The notes under the pieces were generated by a model. The model did not search any database and was not told the origin of the DNA. It worked only from the letters and a program-made list of their open reading frames with translations. A DNA stretch of 64,000 nucleotides from positions 2,108,001 to 2,172,000 of the forward strand of contig JBITNC010000001.1 in assembly GCA_050084985.1 (NCBI GenBank). The letters run 5' to 3'. Positions within the stretch are counted from its first letter, which is position 1. Every line of letters begins with the position of its first letter. A program made the translations under genes and the position numbers. Shown here piece after piece: positions 1-11,290 of the stretch. The DNA is from Nageia nagi. Its lineage: Eukaryota; Pinophyta.

Positions 1-27
1 TACCTGTCTTGTATTTTTTATTTTTTT

Positions 28-1395
28 CTATGTTGAACCACTGTGTGAGTTACCTGAGCCATTCTTTGATTGATTTTTTGGTTGTTCCTCTACCTCATCT
101 GCCTCAATATATTCTGGAAAATTTTCATTATTGTCTTTTGAAGGTACTCTTAGTTCATCAATCTTGACATCCGCACTCTCAACAATTTTTCTAAGTCTTT
201 TATTGTAACATTTGTAAGCCTTCCTTTTTATTGAGTAACCAAGAAATATACCTTCATCCGCTCTATCATCGAACTTACCAAGATTTTCTTCCGTCCTCTT
301 GATGTAGCACTTACTCCTAAATACTTTGAAGTATTTTGTTGATGCCTTTTTACCGAACCATAATTCATAGGGTGTCTTATTCTCATGGGGTCTTAACATA
401 CATCTATTCTGAATATAAACCGCTGTGTGGACTACTTCTTTCCAAAACCTGTCAGCTATGTGGCTTTCTGTCAACATTATTCATGCCATTTCTTAAACTG
501 ACCTATTTTTTCTTTCTACTACATCATTTTGCTGAGGTGTTCTTGCTGCTGAAAACTGTCTCCTGATACTATACTCATGACAAAATTCATTAAAATCATC
601 TGAAATGAATTCACCTCCTCTATCTGATCTTAAACATTTTATTCTTCTTCCAATCTAATTTTCTACCAGGTTCTTGAAGGTCTTAAATTTTTCAAGTGCT
701 TCTGACTTGTGTTTCAAGAATAGTATCCATGTCATCCTAGAATAATCATCTATACATAGCATGAAGTACCTATCCTCATTTAAACTTTGTGTTCTCATAG
801 GACCACACAAATCAGTATGAACAAGCTCTAATGGTTTGTTGGAATAGTATTCCTTTGTCTTGAAAGTGGATCTAGTGAGCTTGCCCTTTTAGCATGAAGA
901 ACAAATACTACTTGGTAGTTTTTTGATACTTAGTATATCTCGAACTGCTCTCTTTGAATAAATTTTAACTAAATTATCAAAACTGATGTGTCCAAGTCTC
1001 TTATGCCAAAGCCAATCTCCATCCTCCTTTCCAGAGTAGACATGATCCATTTGAAGTCTCTGTCAATGTATATAGATTTTTGGATGTCCTTGTACCAACT
1101 GCAACTAACCTGCCACTATTTGCTCTTCTGATTTCATATCCATGTTTCTTGAATATTACATCATGTCCTCTGTCATAAATATGACTAACACTCAGCAAGC
1201 TATGTTTCAACCCGATCACGAATAATACTTCTTCTGACTTGATCTTTCCATCATTAATCTTAACTGTACCTCTACCGATAATCTTTGCTCCATCATTATT
1301 GCCAAATTTTACTGATCCCCTTTCATGTTGTTCTAATTTTTCAAATCTTCTTTTATCCCCGATCATGTGGCTAGAGCAACCACTATCCAGTATCC
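28..1395 (-). pseudogene. copia pol fragment: protease, GAG-pre-integrase and integrase
   Basis: On the minus strand, a frame near 1395 reads LAPWILDSGCSSHMIGDK; the DSG triad at about 1376-1387 is the aspartic protease active site of copia elements. It continues into a GAG-pre-integrase region (around 960-1130, LLSVSHIYDRGHD and the HKRLGH zinc-binding motif near 965-1010). The integrase core follows, with DDYSRMTW and RSDRGGEF, and a C-terminal part at 28-477 (RFWKEVVHTAVYIQNR, PYELWFGKK). At least four in-frame stops interrupt it: near 887, 655, 493 and 484. The protein would normally process Gag-Pol and integrate cDNA into the host chromosome. The frame runs left out of the window towards RT. 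Assignment is secure from motif order; function is lost. Confidence 0.85.
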
Positions 1396-1576
1396 AAGGA
1401 GCTAGTTTATTCTCTACTTTAAGAGCTATTTGTACTATTAGAGATTCTTTTTCATCTTTTGGTTGCTTCTTCTCTTTCCATATCTTCTTGATACCTATTT
1501 TAGATTCATGTATTGTATCTTCCTATTTATTTTGTTGTACCTATCTTTCTGGAATTTGTCTATTATATCTCATGTC

Positions 1577-2199
1577 TTATGACCGAAAAGATCTTTGCTG
1601 AAATTGATTTTGAAAAAATATGCTCCAGCAATTTCTTGCAGTATGACCATAGTTGTGACAATTATAACATTCTACAGCATAATCCATCAATGGTGCAAAC
1701 ATATTTCTACTTGAGAAATTCCTTGGACCTATATTATATTTGCATACAAAGATTCTATGTCCATACCCATTGCACTTAAAATAATAACCAGAAAAGGATT
1801 GAGTGAACCTGGGTTGTGGACTTTGCCACATTGCAGTAAGTGCTAGAAATCTTCTTCTTCTTTGATGTGCGACATGTGTAAATCTATCATTGTCTATATA
1901 CCTGTCATTCTAGTAGTATTATTTTGTTTTCTATGAAATGGTTGTTCTTGATTAACTGGTTTCTTTTCCTCTTTGATTTCTGATTTTTTATTTGCATCCT
2001 TGGAGGTTTGTTCTTCTTCAAAACTCAAACCAAATTTAATATTTATTGCTCTTTAGTTCTGTAAGATTTCATTTAGCTTTAAAGATTCTCCCTTAAGTTT
2101 ATGATACTCACTAATCTTATGACTCATCTCTTCCAATTGAAGATTCAATCCTGTAATCTCTGCTTCCAATTTGCTGCAGTACTCAACTTTAGTAGTGAT
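1577..2199 (-). pseudogene. copia gag, C-terminal CCHC knuckle region
   Basis: This minus-strand stretch continues the gag reading frame beyond a TAA at 2200-2202 and contains a further stop near 2055. It holds two CCHC-like knuckles. One, near 1680-1720, reads CYNCHNYGHTARNC and is intact. The other reads YFKCNGYGHRIFVC and has lost the first cysteine. Such knuckles bind element RNA in the virus-like particle. The region between gag and protease is otherwise low complexity and Lys/Glu rich. Because stops separate it from the main gag it is annotated as a broken continuation, not a separate gene. Confidence 0.7.
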
Positions 2200-3432
2200 T
2201 TATTCTTCAAGATCCTCAGTTGTTTTCCGTATTTCTTCCACCTGTACTTTTAAGCTTATAATAACTTCATTTGCATCATCAAGTTTTCGAGAAGTTTTTC
2301 GATATTTTTTCCTTTCTATCTCTAATTCTTTTAGAGCTGTAATTAATTCTTCTTCCAGATTAACTTCTGCTTCAACTTCTTCTTCATCAATTTCTTCTTC
2401 TAATTTTTGTTTCAATTCTAGTTTTTCTTCTTCAAATGCCATGAAGAGAGCTTCATCAACCTCTTCTTCTGAGCCTTCATTTGAACTGACTTCTGATGAA
2501 CTAATATTTTTAGAAATAAAACGTTTCTTCTTGAAATTACCTTTTCTGAAATTTGATTTTATCTTCCATCTATTTCTCTCTCTGTGCGAACTTTCATCAT
2601 CTTTGTTCTTCTCATTGTGTGGACATTTAGCTGCAAAGTGCCCTACACCTCCATAATTGAAACATTTAAATGGTAATTTTCCTCTATATTTACCTTTTAT
2701 TCCTTTCTTTAACTTACGAATAAAATTTGCTTCTAATTCATCAGATGTCTCTTCTTTATCAGATTCTGGCATTGCTTTTATTTTCTTCTTTGCTTTGAAA
2801 GCGGCTTCTCTGTCAATAGATTTTCCTTTTCCTATTCTCATTTCATAAGCACTTAGAGAACCATGCATTTCATCTATATTAAAAGTATTTAAATCTTTCG
2901 CTTCTTCTATGGCAGAAACTTTTGAATCAAATCTTTGCGGAAGTGAGCGTAATACCTTTTTCATAATAACTGCATCTTCAATCTTTTCTCCGAGGCCTCT
3001 AATCGCATTGGTTACTTCATTGACCCTTAGCATGTATGCTTCTATGTTTTCATCTTCATTCATGTTTAAACTCTCAAACTGCGCTCGGTGAGTTTGAAGC
3101 TTAGCCTCTTTTATCTTTATGTCTCCCTCATGAATGCTTTTCAGTTTATCCCATATTTCTTTTGCCGATTCATAATTCATCACTTTTACTAGCTCGTTGT
3201 CTACCAATCCGCACATGATAGCATTTTTAGCCTTCAAGTTATTTTCATATGCCTTCTTAGTAGCTGCATCTGTAATAGGCGTAGTAGGTGCGGTATAACC
3301 ATTTTTTGTGGCCTCTCAAATCTCATATCCCAAAGCACTAAGATATGTCTACATTCTGAGTCTCCAAAAAGAATAATTAGTGCCATCAAATAATAGAGCT
3401 TTATTTGAAGAAAACCCTTCAACTGAAGTCAT
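2200..3432 (-). pseudogene. copia gag (UBN2 type), broken by nonsense codons
   Basis: The likely start is the ATG complementary to 3430-3432 (MTSVEGFSSN, LLFDGTNYSFWRLRM), the usual start of plant copia gag, about 50 bases inside the primer binding site. Two in-frame stops fall early, a TAG right after RLRM and a TGA after GYEI, so the longest open piece starts at 3237. That piece carries the UBN2 signature (KEIWDKLKSIHEG, AKLQTHRAQFESLNM, VLRSLPQRFDSKVSAIEEAKD), then one knuckle whose second cysteine is Tyr (CFNYGGVGHFAAKC), then an acidic coiled-coil tail of over 100 residues. The protein would form the particle core. TGG to TGA at the second stop is the kind of change expected from cytosine deamination. 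Confidence 0.88.
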
Positions 3433-3482
3433 TGCGACACACCCAAGATCTCCCTAGCTGATTAAGCCGAAATAGAAACCTA

Positions 3483-3494
3483 GCTCTGATACCA
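3483..3494 (-). promoter_or_regulatory. primer binding site, initiator Met tRNA type
   Basis: The minus strand reads TGGTATCAGAGC here, the standard plant copia primer binding site complementary to the 3' end of initiator tRNA-Met. It lies two bases inside the LTR end at 3497, in the expected position between the 5' LTR and gag. Confidence 0.9.
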
Positions 3495-3496
3495 AT

Positions 3497-5525
3497 TGTT
3501 GAACTATGCGTGACACTGAGAGGGGGGGGTGAATCAGTGTTTCAATTTTAAAACTTTAAATCTAGAAACTTCAAATAGTGTAGTAGAGAAATAAAACCAA
3601 ATAGAGTAAGCACACCAAGATAGCAAACACACAATACAAGATATAACAAGGTTCACCAATGTGGCTACATCCCCGAAAAAGACTGCTTGGACTTCAATCC
3701 AAATCCATCCATTGTAAAGCACCAACTTTACACATAATTTATCAGTACCAACTGAAAGGAGCACCAACCCTAAGCTTTGCAGCACCCACTACAAGGAGCA
3801 CCAACTCCACTTGCCAAGCACCCACTTGATAGATTTAATAAGATGGAATGAAAGATTGATAACTAGTTACCCAAGACCCAAAATGGTCTAGCATAACACT
3901 TTTCTCACAAAATACAATCTAAATCATATTCTATTTTCTTTATGCTCATGCCAATAGCTCTCAATTCATCTATAATCTGAAACCCCTTTTAATTCATACA
4001 CATTTGCTTTAGATTCCTATCTACTGAAAAATGCTCAAAATCAGATCAAGAAACTGTTGCTCATATCACTGAAAGGGCTACCATTATTTTTCACTAAGAA
4101 AACTCCTCATATTCTGAATCAAAACTGATATAATTTCTCACAAACTTCTAGAACTTTCAACACTTATAGAATTATCAAAAAACATTTATTTTTGAGATAT
4201 CCATTACTCGTACATGCTTCACACACCTCTCAATAACAAACTACCCTGCCAAAACACAAACCCAGAAAAATCTGAATTTATTCGAACTGGTTGAAGATAA
4301 TACCTCGAATGCACTCAAAACGCATGTTCCATGTCCACATGGCACAAAATGGTATGACGAATTTCACATAGATGCCGAAAAAAAATTTCAAAGCTCGAAT
4401 TTGTCTTTTTATCTTCTCCTCTCTTGGTTTTTTTTTTTTTAAGTGTCACATGATAAAAGAACTCTTGAGCCTTAAATAGAAGTGCGATAACTGAGATATA
4501 AAATAAAAGGAAAGAGCATTTTTTCAAACCATACACACTATTCCTTTTTGCTTGTCACTTAAAACCATTATCGGCCAAAACTGGAAAATTAAGAAAAAAA
4601 AAAGCTCTAACAGCTTTTTCGATGAGCTATAACTTCTTACTGAGTCACGGTTTAATATGAAATTTGGACCACATGTTCTTCATATAACCAACTACATTCT
4701 ATCCAAATTTTAAGCTTTAACTCCTCATATTTTGCACACAGCACTTTTCGCAAAGTGGCCTTTGACACAGATTTCACAGGTATTTTGTTATGCTTGGATT
4801 TGTGTAAGTTATAGGTTTTCATAGTTCGAGGTCTCAAATCAAGATGGTTCAAAAGACAAAGTTGTTCATCTCATCAAGTTATACATGTACAAACTTTTAA
4901 ATTCTAAATTTGAAGACTTTTAGAGCCCAAAACAACCAACCTACTATTTCTAAAATTTATGCTCAAACAATCAAAAAGTTACGGAGTGGCATTTTGTAGC
5001 TTGTACCATTTCTTCCTCGATTATCATCTTGCTATGAAATTTGGACCACACCTTCTTGGTATATAGTACTATATATGATTTAAATTTAAACCTCTGATTC
5101 ATCACCATTTTCTTGCAATTCAAATTGTACGAAGCCAATTTTACATAAATTTCTGACTGCACCATAATCCATAAGAGTGCCCAAAACTGAACCAACATGA
5201 AATTTGACCATTCCAATGCTTCACACAAGTTTGTTATCAACCCAACAACTGATCCAAACCATCTCTCACTGTCTGTCACCTTCCATTTGTAATTTGGCCT
5301 CTTGATAACTTTTGGTACCTCATGACAACTTTTGGTCCCTTTATCGTTTTTGCATTCAACAACTTTGTAGATCTTGTCGATGTTATTTCTTTGACACGTG
5401 CAACCATATAAACCTTATGCACACTGATCTCATCGTGTTGAAAATAATGACAACACTGCTGCACCATACTCAACACTCAAGACATATAATAAAAGTGTCA
5501 TCTAACACATAATTGAACTTCAACA
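3497..5525 (-). repeat. 5' LTR of the copia element
   Basis: On the minus strand the LTR starts TGTTGAAGTTC (5525 leftwards) and ends AGTTCAACA at 3497, so its ends are short inverted repeats TGTTGAA/TTCAACA with the required TG...CA termini. Length is 2,029 bp. The inner end contains CCCCCCTCTCAGTGTCA, a string that recurs at 57192-57209 in a separate solo LTR. Reading frames inside it are short and match nothing I know. The second LTR lies outside the window, so the outer boundary rests on terminal symmetry and on the resumption of gypsy coding sequence at 5526. Confidence 0.8.
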
Positions 5526-6830
5526 AGATGCCAAAACATATAGGAAAAAATAAAAGCCACTCAACCCAAAAATAGAAGAAGCCATGAAATAAGAATTGAT
5601 CAAGATACTTGAGTCAAAAATTATTTATCTTATCAAACATTCTTCTTGGGTTGTAAATCTAGTTCTTGTTAGAAAGAAAAATGGAGAAATCAGACTCTGT
5701 GTTGATTTTAGAAATTTGAATCAAGTGTCTCTCAAAGATAATTATCCTCTCCCACCTATGGAATAGATCTTACATATAGTAGTCGAAGCTTGCTATTTTT
5801 CAATGATTGATGGCTACCCAAGATTTAACCAGATTTGGATGAAAGATGAAGATCAATACAAAACTACATTTACAACCAAATGGGGGACATTTGCTTTCCA
5901 AAGAATGCCTTTAGATCTTTCTAATGCGGGAGCTACTTTTCAAAGAGTCATGGAACATGCATTTGGTGAAACAATAAATAACATTATCTTAGTTTATTTG
6001 GATGATATTCTAGTATTCTTTAAAAATAGAAAGGATCATATAGAACATCTCAGATAAGTTTTTGAAAAATGCATGAAATTTGACATTTCAATTAATTCAA
6101 AAAAATCTATTTTTATGGTTAACCAAGGAAAGTTACTTGGACACATTGTCTTAGAGGAGGGATTGGTAATTGATCCAAATAGAGTGAAAGCTATTGAAGC
6201 ATTACCACTCCCCTCCAATAAGAAAGCCTTGCATTCCTTGGTCAGATCAATTTTGTTAGAAAATTCATTAATGATTTTTCAAAAATTGTATCCCCAATCA
6301 CTTCAATGCTAAAGAAAGATGCTATATTCTCTTGGTTAAGTGAAGAAAAAATAGCCTTTAAAAAAAATAAAAAGGCTATAATAGAAGCTTCTATGCTTAA
6401 AAATTTTGATATGTCAAAATATTTCATCATGTATGCATATGGAATAGAAAGAAGCATTGTTGCAATTCTAGCACAGAAAGATGATAACAAAGAACATCTG
6501 ATTGCCCTTCATAGCCAAACATTGCATCAACACCAGAAAAGGTACTCATTTATTGAAAAATAAAAGTTTTACATAATGAACAAACTTAAAAAATTCAAGC
6601 ATTATGTCTCCCACAACAAAATCCTTGTATTTACTATCCATCTAGATGTAAGAAACTATGTTATACAAAGAGACTTAGGTTAAGGAAAGGCTAGTTGGAT
6701 TACTAAAATAATGGAATATGATATAGAAATTAAGCCAACCAAGTTGATCATAGGTAGGGTTTTATGTGAAAATATAGCTGAAGCTTTACATATGATTACT
6801 ATTATGGAGGATGAGTAGTAACTTAATGAA
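5526..6830 (+). pseudogene. Ty3/gypsy reverse transcriptase and RNase H (element gypsy-1)
   Basis: From 5526 the frame reads QDAKTYRKK then ELIKILESKIIYLIKHSSWV, VRKKNGEIRLCVDFRNLNQV, KDNYPLPPME, GTFAFQRMPLDLSNAGATFQ and VYLDDILVFFKN near 5992. This is the normal gypsy RT order and the YLDD catalytic motif is intact. It continues through KLLGHIVLEEGLVIDP to RNase H-like sequence (IFSWLSEEKIAFKKNKKAI, then MEYDIEIKPTKLI near 6715). Stops near 5764, 6056 and 6561 and a frameshift near 6245 disable it. The protein would copy element RNA into DNA. Gag and protease of this element would lie left of the copia insertion, outside the window. Confidence 0.88.
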
Positions 6831-6949
6831 GAAAGTGATTAGATTAAGCAAGTTATTTTTTATTTTCAAACTGGTAAATATCCTGAATCTCTAGAAAGAT
6901 TTCAAAGTAAGAGATTCAAGTTGCATGCCCTAAATTTTGTGATGATAGA

Positions 6950-8075
6950 TGACTATCTGTATAGAAATAACTTTGATCAAACCCTAAAATACCAAAAATA
7001 TTGCATGAATTTCATTATGGATTTTCTGACGAGCATTATAGTGGACCAACTATAGTAGCCAAGATATTACAAGCCAAATATTATTGGCCCACCATATTTC
7101 AAGATTCATTCAAGATTGATCAAGAATGTGATAAATGCAATAGATTTATGGAAAAAAGAAGGTAAGCTACTATGCCTCTTAAACCTATGATAGTTGAGGA
7201 ACCCTTTCAACAGTGGGTATGGACTTCATTGGTGTTATCATCCCAAATTCCTTAGTAGGCCACAAGTTCAACTTGATTGTAATATTACTTTACTAGATGG
7301 TTAGAAGCTATGCCATGTAAGAATGCAATCAATAAGTTATGATAAAAATGATCAAAAGGATAATCACTCGCTTTGGAATCCCATATACTATTATCTCTAA
7401 CAATGGCCCATAATTTATTGGAGGTAACTTGTCAAGCTTTGTTGTTAAATATGGGATGTATTGTTATTCTCTTAAAATTATTACACACAAGGTAATGGGT
7501 TAACTAAATTAACTAATAAAAACCTAACTTAGATCATCAAAAGAACAATTGAAGGGAATCATAGATAGTGACATACATAATTAGACTTTGCATTATAGGA
7601 AAATAGAATCAACATTAAATTAGCAATCAAAACATCCCCATATGCATTAGTATATGGTAAAATACCTATGTTGATAATACACATTGAGTTACCAATATTA
7701 AAAATCCTACAAGAAGTGGAGGACCATGACTTCGAGCCACTACAATCTAGATATACTTAGCTTTTGAAATTGGAGGAAGATCGAAACAAAGCATATGAGT
7801 TATTTTATCATTGTTAGTACATTTCCAAGAAATGGTTTAATAAGAATAAGTATTTTTGGGTGAAGTTTGAACTAGGTTACATTATCCTCGAATGGGATGA
7901 GGAGAGAGCAAAGCTCGAAAGATACTAAAAATTTGACTCTTTATGGAGTGGGTCATATATCATCGCTCAAGCCATGCAAAGTAATGCATTTAGGTTACAA
8001 GACATCATCGAGTCTTAGGAATTACCTATTCCTATTAATAGGATCTATTTGAAGTATTATCGAGTGATAAGGTGA
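6950..8075 (+). pseudogene. Ty3/gypsy integrase (gypsy-1)
   Basis: Spread over shifted frames are the integrase landmarks: the zinc-binding part (YSGPTIVAKILQAKYYWPT, then DQECDKCNRFMEKRR near 7120), the core (TRWLEAMPCKNAI; PYTIISNNGP near 7382) and a C-terminal segment (YFWVKFELGYIILEWDEER near 7850; ELPIPINRIYLKYYRVI near 8020). The tail ending PIPINR...LK is typical of Tat-like gypsy elements. Multiple stops and frameshifts are present throughout. It lies just downstream of RT/RNase H as expected for Ty3/gypsy. Confidence 0.78.
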
Positions 8076-8652
8076 TATTGTAATACCTGCAAGAAACTGT
8101 ATAGTGTACATAATTTTAAAAAAAAAATTAATGCTTGTACATCTTCTAGACATAGATTCTAAGAAAGTAGGTAGCTGTCAACTAAATAGAGTAGCATTTA
8201 AAGAAATATTTCCTTAGATGTCTCAAACCATTATACTATTATCCCAATTTAAAATTGATGTGCTCCAAGTTGACTTATCCAACTTGTTCGTACCCAATGT
8301 GTATGATGCATGGATATTGAGACCCTAAGCATTAGTTACCATTAATAAAAGTCTCACAAACCTTGGATGAATAAACATCTTGCATACCCTTCGACTCAAC
8401 ACTTAGCCATTTTTGAGCATACAAGTTTCTAGAGTGACTAGAGCTTATAGTTTGTAGAGCTGAGTTGAGTAAGGAGATATAGAGTTACAAGACCTTACAG
8501 AGAATGGATTATAAGTCCCAAATGCAAACTTGTTATTCTAAAAAGAGTGATGACACTATGTCGACTTCCAAATCATCAACTCCAATTGAGATAGAATAAG
8601 TGGATACCAACTTGATAGCCAAACAAGAGGAATACCTTGAGAATTCTCAAGG
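8076..8652 (+). other. post-integrase spacer, no gene seen
   Basis: About 580 bases between the integrase tail and the next open stretch. All frames are interrupted; no motif, repeat or regulatory signal stands out. It belongs to the gypsy-1 element by position only. Confidence 0.4.
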
Positions 8653-9780
8653 GTGAAATCAACTAAGATGGGCATCATTAGCCACATTAATACATGGAGG
8701 ACTGACCCCAATCATATCCTTCTGCAATATATGAGTCCTAAAGTTGCTAAAAAAAGAAAATCATTAGGACACTCAAAGAGAGATATCATGATTGACCAGG
8801 GTCTAGCCTATTATGTGCCCTATGAATCATTCACTTACCTTGAGCTATTATATTTGGTGGCACATAGGCATAACCAACAAAGTTGTGAGATAGGAATGTT
8901 CAAGGACCAAGAGCAAGGAGGAAGAAATCAAAGCTAAAATTTGAAGTAAAATTGGACTACTCCCTTGATTATATTCTTTAAGTTGATTGGGCTTTCCATT
9001 TGAAGAAATACATTGATCTAAAAAGAGAAAAGAATGATTTCTATGGTAATGAAGATGAAATGATAAATTGGATTGATGAGAGATATCAAAAGAATAGAAC
9101 CACACAACTTTGGCCAAGCTATGAAATCACCCTATTTGAAAATAAGAGAGGTAAAGAGGTTTTATATACACTAGCAATCATTAAGAGGAAGAAAACCCAA
9201 ATAGAAGTAGATGAAGCCATGGTGCGTATGGCTTACAATATCATAGATTCACACATCTACTATGACTTGCCAACTTTTATTTCTAATAAGATAAAGATAT
9301 GTCTCTTTGAAATTAAAAAATTAGACTTCAAAAACTCTTTGTATCTTTGGTGGCTCTTGGCCATCAAAACCTTGACAAATTTATGGAGGTAGGGCTACCA
9401 ATTAATTTGATGAATTCAAGTACTGGACTAATATTGATTTATTTCAAGGTGTTAATCTTAAGCAAGTTGGATGGATCATATTACGAGTTCATGGATAAAT
9501 TCTATGAAATAATAGTGAATATTTCAATAGGAAGACACCCTAGTAGACTATGCAAGAGTGCTATGCAGGAGCTATAGGGAGGAAATAAAGTCAATGATAA
9601 GTGCTTTATCAAAGATTGCATTATGATTATGAGGTATGGGTATTTTGAAAAAATTTTTTCTTGCCTAAGTATGTAACCCCTCAACTATATTCCATAGATA
9701 TGGGCAAGCAAATATGTGCCATAAAGACCAAGTATGGATCTGAGGGTAGTTTTAAATCTATTGTAAATATACTAGCTTTA
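8653..9780 (+). pseudogene. degenerate extra reading region downstream of gypsy-1 integrase
   Basis: Three plus-strand open pieces lie end to end in shifted frames (8653-8937, 9000-9392, 9347-9577, the last followed past one stop to about 9780). The middle one reads MKKYIDLKREKNDFYGNEDE then RKKTQIEVDEAMVRMAYNII; the third has LGHQNLDKFMEVGLPINLM and SYYEFMDKFYEII. They are Lys/Glu rich, with no signal peptide, no obvious membrane span and no family I recognise. Position after integrase and same strand suggest an additional 3' open reading frame of the element, as some plant gypsy lineages carry. It could also be an unrelated inserted fragment. Confidence 0.45.
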
Positions 9781-10995
9781 ATTAAAAATTTCACTCTTTA
9801 GAAGTAGGTTGTAAATATAGTATAGTATAATTTATTGTACAAAATTTCAAACTGGATATGGTAGAAACCTTGTGGATGTATAACCCTTCAGAGGAGATGA
9901 AAAAAATAATAAGATCAAGCAAGAAGCACCTAGCCTTTGCCCATGAGTATAGACCAAGATAATTATATTTGAGAAGGATACAAGATATATGTGAACTCCA
10001 AAATTTGATGTTGAATATGGACATTAGTAAACAACAACTCACAACAGAGCTAGGATTTATTAACAAATTCTTTAATTCTTTAATTGAAATGAAAGCTCCC
10101 ATCTTATGGGAGGAACAAAATGTATAGGGTAGTGCTACCAGATGGGTAGCTAATAACATCTAATTCCTTGAACAATCCTTTTTTGAGAAATAAATCTCAA
10201 ACTTGCAATAGATAAATGTTCTCATCTAAGAAGCAATTACAAGGTTCCTACATGTTGGAAGGTTAAAGAATATTCTGATGGGTTTCAGAGCAGATACTAT
10301 GAAGATTCAAGCATCCCCTATTTTATCACAAGTTAACTATAAATAATTTAAGGATTTGAATAAGAAGATGCACCCTTTCCTCCCAGCAAAGTTGATTCCA
10401 TCACTTGAGACTCCTACCAAATCTACATATGAACAGGCCACTAGAAGTAGCAAGTAGTGGATCCTATTCTCTAGCAGGCTAAGACCCCAAGAGCCACCAA
10501 AAGATTCTATTATTTTAGAATTTCACTCTAAGTTGGGGTAACACACTATCATTCTTTTATTCTTTCATTCTTTTCAAAAAATTATTTTTATTCCAACTCC
10601 CTTCCCTTTAGCATGAAATCTGAGTCCATTAAATTTGTCTCTTCTATGGCCCTAAGTCTGAAGAATTTTGGCATTATCAACATCCAACTATTGTATATAT
10701 AATCTAGCTATTGTATGTATAAGTCCTTGTCTTTGATATTTTGCCTTGTAAATTTCTAGTCAAAGTCGATCGGGTGTTGTAATAACTCTCGAGGATTAAC
10801 CTTAAGTTGTATTAATAGTCAAATGGGGCAAGAACTATATGTGTAAAAGAATCAAGTTTGAGAGTTGTTGTAAATACAATATCTGGGAGTTGTAAATACA
10901 ATATATGGGAGTTGTTGTAAATACAATGTTTCAGGAGGAATTGTAAATATAAGTCCAAGTTATGTTCAAATAATCAATGGGAGATACCTAGAAGT
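9781..10995 (+). other. 3' untranslated part of gypsy-1 with possible polypurine tract
   Basis: No open frame of note. Near 10530-10545 the sequence CTAAGTTGGGGTAACAC resembles the purine-rich stretch that precedes the 3' LTR of Tat/Athila-type elements, so the LTR may begin about there. TTGTAAATACAAT is repeated three or four times at 10869-10960, a short imperfect tandem repeat. LTR boundaries could not be fixed because the matching 5' LTR is outside the window. Confidence 0.35.
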
Positions 10996-11290
10996 AAATA
11001 AAGCCCATCAATTTTCAATAATGACATCATCATTTTTGGCTAAAATCAGTGGGTCTTAGAATAAGTAATATCGGGTGATGATTCATGAAGATACCAAATA
11101 AAGTCCACTAATTTTGAGTGATGACATCAGAACTTTTGGCTAAAATCAACGTGTCCTGAAATAAGTATTAGCAATTGATGATTCATGACGATACCAAATA
11201 GATCCCATCGATTATGAGCGATGATGTCAGAACTTTTGGCTAAAATCAATGGGTATTAAGAAGAGCCTAGATTATTAATAAAACTAGGAG
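10996..11290 (+). repeat. 100-bp tandem repeat, three copies
   Basis: The landmark ATGACATCAnnA.TTTTGGCTAAAATCA occurs at 11021, 11121 and 11221, exactly 100 bases apart each time. The surrounding text (CCATCRATT, GATGATTCATGAnGATACCAAATA) repeats with the same spacing. Copies differ by point changes only. It probably lies in the 3' LTR or untranslated end of gypsy-1. Confidence 0.8.

Larger units (their letters stand above)
1..5525 (-). mobile_element. Ty1/copia LTR retrotransposon, 5' part, cut by window edge
   Basis: Read on the minus strand the order is LTR (3497-5525), primer binding site, gag, protease and integrase, which is the Ty1/copia order; reverse transcriptase and RNase H would lie left of the window. 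The gag has the UBN2-type domain and CCHC knuckles typical of plant copia elements. Several in-frame stops in gag and pol show it is inactive. The right boundary is well marked: the LTR ends at 5525, and at 5526 a plus-strand gypsy pol reading frame begins abruptly, so this element most likely inserted into that older element. A target duplication cannot be tested because the left end is missing. Confidence 0.85.

Noticed and set aside
2171-3091. Plus-strand Ser/Phe-rich open frames opposite copia gag
   Set aside because: They are antisense shadows of the Glu/Lys-rich gag tail.
4430-4441. Poly-T run as an RNA polymerase III terminator
   Set aside because: No upstream A/B boxes or tRNA-like sequence; it is a simple run inside the copia LTR.
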